Below, piece by piece: positions 62,425 to 64,000 of a stretch of DNA of 64,000 bases (the first letter of the stretch is position 1; the number at the start of each line of letters is the position of its first letter). The DNA is from Bin55 sp965199895 (GTDB taxonomy: Bacteria; Pseudomonadota; Gammaproteobacteria; Pseudomonadales; Azotimanducaceae). The notes under the pieces were generated by a model. The model made no database searches. It saw only the letters and a program-made list of their open reading frames with translations, and was not told the DNA's origin. The DNA lies in contig CBDATJ010000008.1 in the NCBI GenBank assembly GCA_965199895.1, forward strand, positions 62,001-126,000. Direction: 5' to 3'. The translations under genes and the position numbers were made by a program.

Positions 62425-64000
62425 ATGGTAGAAACGTACATCCAATGGATCCTACGGTATCGTTGGTGGGTAATCTTGGGGTCTCTGATCTGGATTGGTG
62501 TGCTGGCCGTCGGCGTTGATAGAGTCCAGGTCGCTGATAACTTCAAAGCTTTGTTGGGTGAAGAAAACCCGGAGCTTGTCGCATTTGAAGAGTTTGAAGC
62601 TAATTACTCTGCATCAAACTCAGCACTCATTGCAGTCGAGAGTACCACGGGCGATGTGTTCACCGTTGAAACTCTGCAGGCTATTGAGTTATTGACTGAA
62701 TTGGTTTGGGAAACTCCGTACTCAAGTCGGGTGGATTCGCTGACAAATGCAACTGCAAGTCGTAGTTTGGACGGCGATTTATATGTCGAAAAACTCGTGG
62801 AGGACGCTAGTATCCTCACGGAAGAGGATACCCTTGCAATCAAAGATATAGCGATGAATGACCGAGATTTAGTCGGTCGATTGGTCGCAAGAGACGCTCG
62901 GGTTGCGGCTGTAACAGTGAACTTCGTTGTTCCAGATGAGGAGCTCAATGCGATTACATCGATTTACCAAGCCTTAACCGATATCAAGGAACAGTTTGAG
63001 GCTGACTATCCCGACCTTCGACTCTACATAACCGGTGTCGTCGTTTACAATGCCACGATACAACAGAGTATGACGGATGGTGTGACGATCTTATTCCCCA
63101 TTGCGTTTGTGCTTATGCTCGTCGTGATTATCACAGTGTTGCGTTCACTGCTCGGTACAGTTTCGATAGTCCTCGTGTTTATGAGCGCGATCATTGCGAC
63201 AGTGGGTATTGCTGGTTGGCTGGGAACCGTATTTACTCCGATGATGTCGGCAATGCCCGTAACCATCATTGTCTTGGCGGTCGCACACTCCATTCACATT
63301 TTGAGTCCGATAACAAGCGGACTTCGCACCAACAACGATCGCAATGCTGTCATCGTTGAATCAATCAAGTCTCATGCTTGGCCGATCATGTTGACTTCGG
63401 TTACTACGATTATTGGATTCTTGAGTCTTAATTCATCGGACTCACCTCCGATTAAGGACTTGGGCAATTACGTCGCGTTGGGTACGTTCTTGATCTTTTG
63501 TTTGTCGATGACCCTACTTCCAGCATTGCTCTCGGTCTTGCCATTGAAAGCAAACAAAAGGGACGAGACTTCGCAAGTCTATTCACACCTCTTGCAAATT
63601 TTGTCATCAATTACAGGACTGCGCTCATTTTCGTGATGCTGGGGATTGCGATTGTCGCGGCATGGGGAATTCAGTACAACGTCATTTACAACAATTGGAC
63701 AAAACAATTTGACGATTCTTACCAGTTTCAACGAGACACTGTCTTCATCCTTGAAAACCTCACTGGTCTGAACGAGCTTGAATTTTCTCTAGATTCTGGT
63801 GAAGAGAGTGGTATCACGAATCTTGACTATCTGCAGCAAGTTGACGAATTCTCGAATTGGTTGAGAGAACAGGAGCATGTTGAGCATGTTCGTTCGTTTG
63901 CAGACATCATGAAACGACTGAACCAAAACATGAACAACGACTCAGAGGAGCATTACCGATTACCGGAAACGAAGGAGCTCGCAACACAGTACCTATTGCT
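62425..64000 (+). CDS. RND-superfamily (MMPL-type) exporter, frameshifted and cut by the window edge
   Basis: This is an RND-superfamily membrane protein similar to hydrophobe/lipid exporters. An N-terminal helix (YRWWVILGSLIWIGVLAVGV) and a periplasmic domain (DNFKALLGEENPELVAFEEF) are followed by a helix bundle with LMLVVIITVLRSLLGT, a GMSM-like FTPMMSAMPVTIIVLAVA and ITSGLRTNNDRNAVIVESI. The frame ends at 63636, but family-like sequence (ASLFTPLANFVINYRTALIF) continues from about 63570 to the window end in another frame. A one- or two-base indel between about 63535 and 63575 explains it. The second half shows no decay, so a sequencing error or recent loss is likely. Confidence 0.8.

Noticed and set aside
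1..64000. CRISPR array
   Set aside because: The only regular repeats are the in-frame 33-bp units in the coiled-coil gene, which have no spacers between them.

Overview
The window is 64 kb of a bacterial chromosome. It probably comes from an uncultured, moderate-GC gammaproteobacterium, because it carries an rnfABCDGE operon, RNase T, Mpl, a MalY/PatB lyase, a monothiol glutaredoxin and an all-alpha dUTPase. I cannot place it below class level. Genes are tightly packed with many 4-base overlaps. Starts are ATG, GTG and TTG, with good evidence for two CTG starts and one ATT start.

Region 1 (1-13335) is core chromosome. On the minus strand it holds nrdA (cut by the window edge, behind a hairpin-rich leader), a MalY/PatB-type C-S lyase, rnt, nth, a class II aldolase, and metG followed by rnfABCDGE. 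On the plus strand it holds grxD, a frameshifted mrp/apbC and dcd. The Rnf complex is compact, and RnfC lacks the usual N-terminal domain.

Region 2 (about 13.3-38.8 kb) is an integrative and conjugative element (ICE) of the PFGI-1/GI type. It has a ParB-like protein, TIGR03761, DUF3577 and DUF6573 proteins, a PilL-type protein, TIGR03759, a TraD coupling protein and TIGR03747. These are followed by a DUF2857 regulator and a repeat-containing coiled-coil protein, then an almost complete type IV secretion gene series (RAQPRD to TraG) and a tyrosine recombinase-like protein. No relaxase, ParA, DnaB, SSB, topoisomerase, lytic transglycosylase or P4-type integrase was found in the window. The element also contains long non-coding, hairpin-rich stretches at 17.1-18.2 kb and 22.5-23.2 kb.

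Region 3 (38.8-40.8 kb) is a GC-richer restriction-modification cassette: a beta-class DNA methyltransferase and an Eco47II-family endonuclease. Region 4 (41.4-47.1 kb) returns to core-like genes: lon, dut, a Nudix hydrolase, a class III aminotransferase and a small exported protein. Region 5 (47.1-54.4 kb) is a second island with a DUF1643 protein, a second ICE-type ParB-like protein and a large type ISP restriction-modification enzyme broken by one frameshift.

Region 6 (54.5-64 kb) is core again: a small beta-rich protein, mpl, two related membrane proteins, PPi-dependent phosphofructokinase, a membrane pyrophosphatase with the K+-dependent signature, a PCu(A)C-type copper chaperone, tRNA-Phe, a decayed tRNA-Gly-like sequence, and the start of an RND-superfamily exporter that is frameshifted in this assembly. 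Together with Rnf, the phosphofructokinase and pyrophosphatase suggest PPi- and ion-gradient-based energy saving.

TIGR, PFL, STY and DUF family names are recalled from reading the protein sequences. No search was run.
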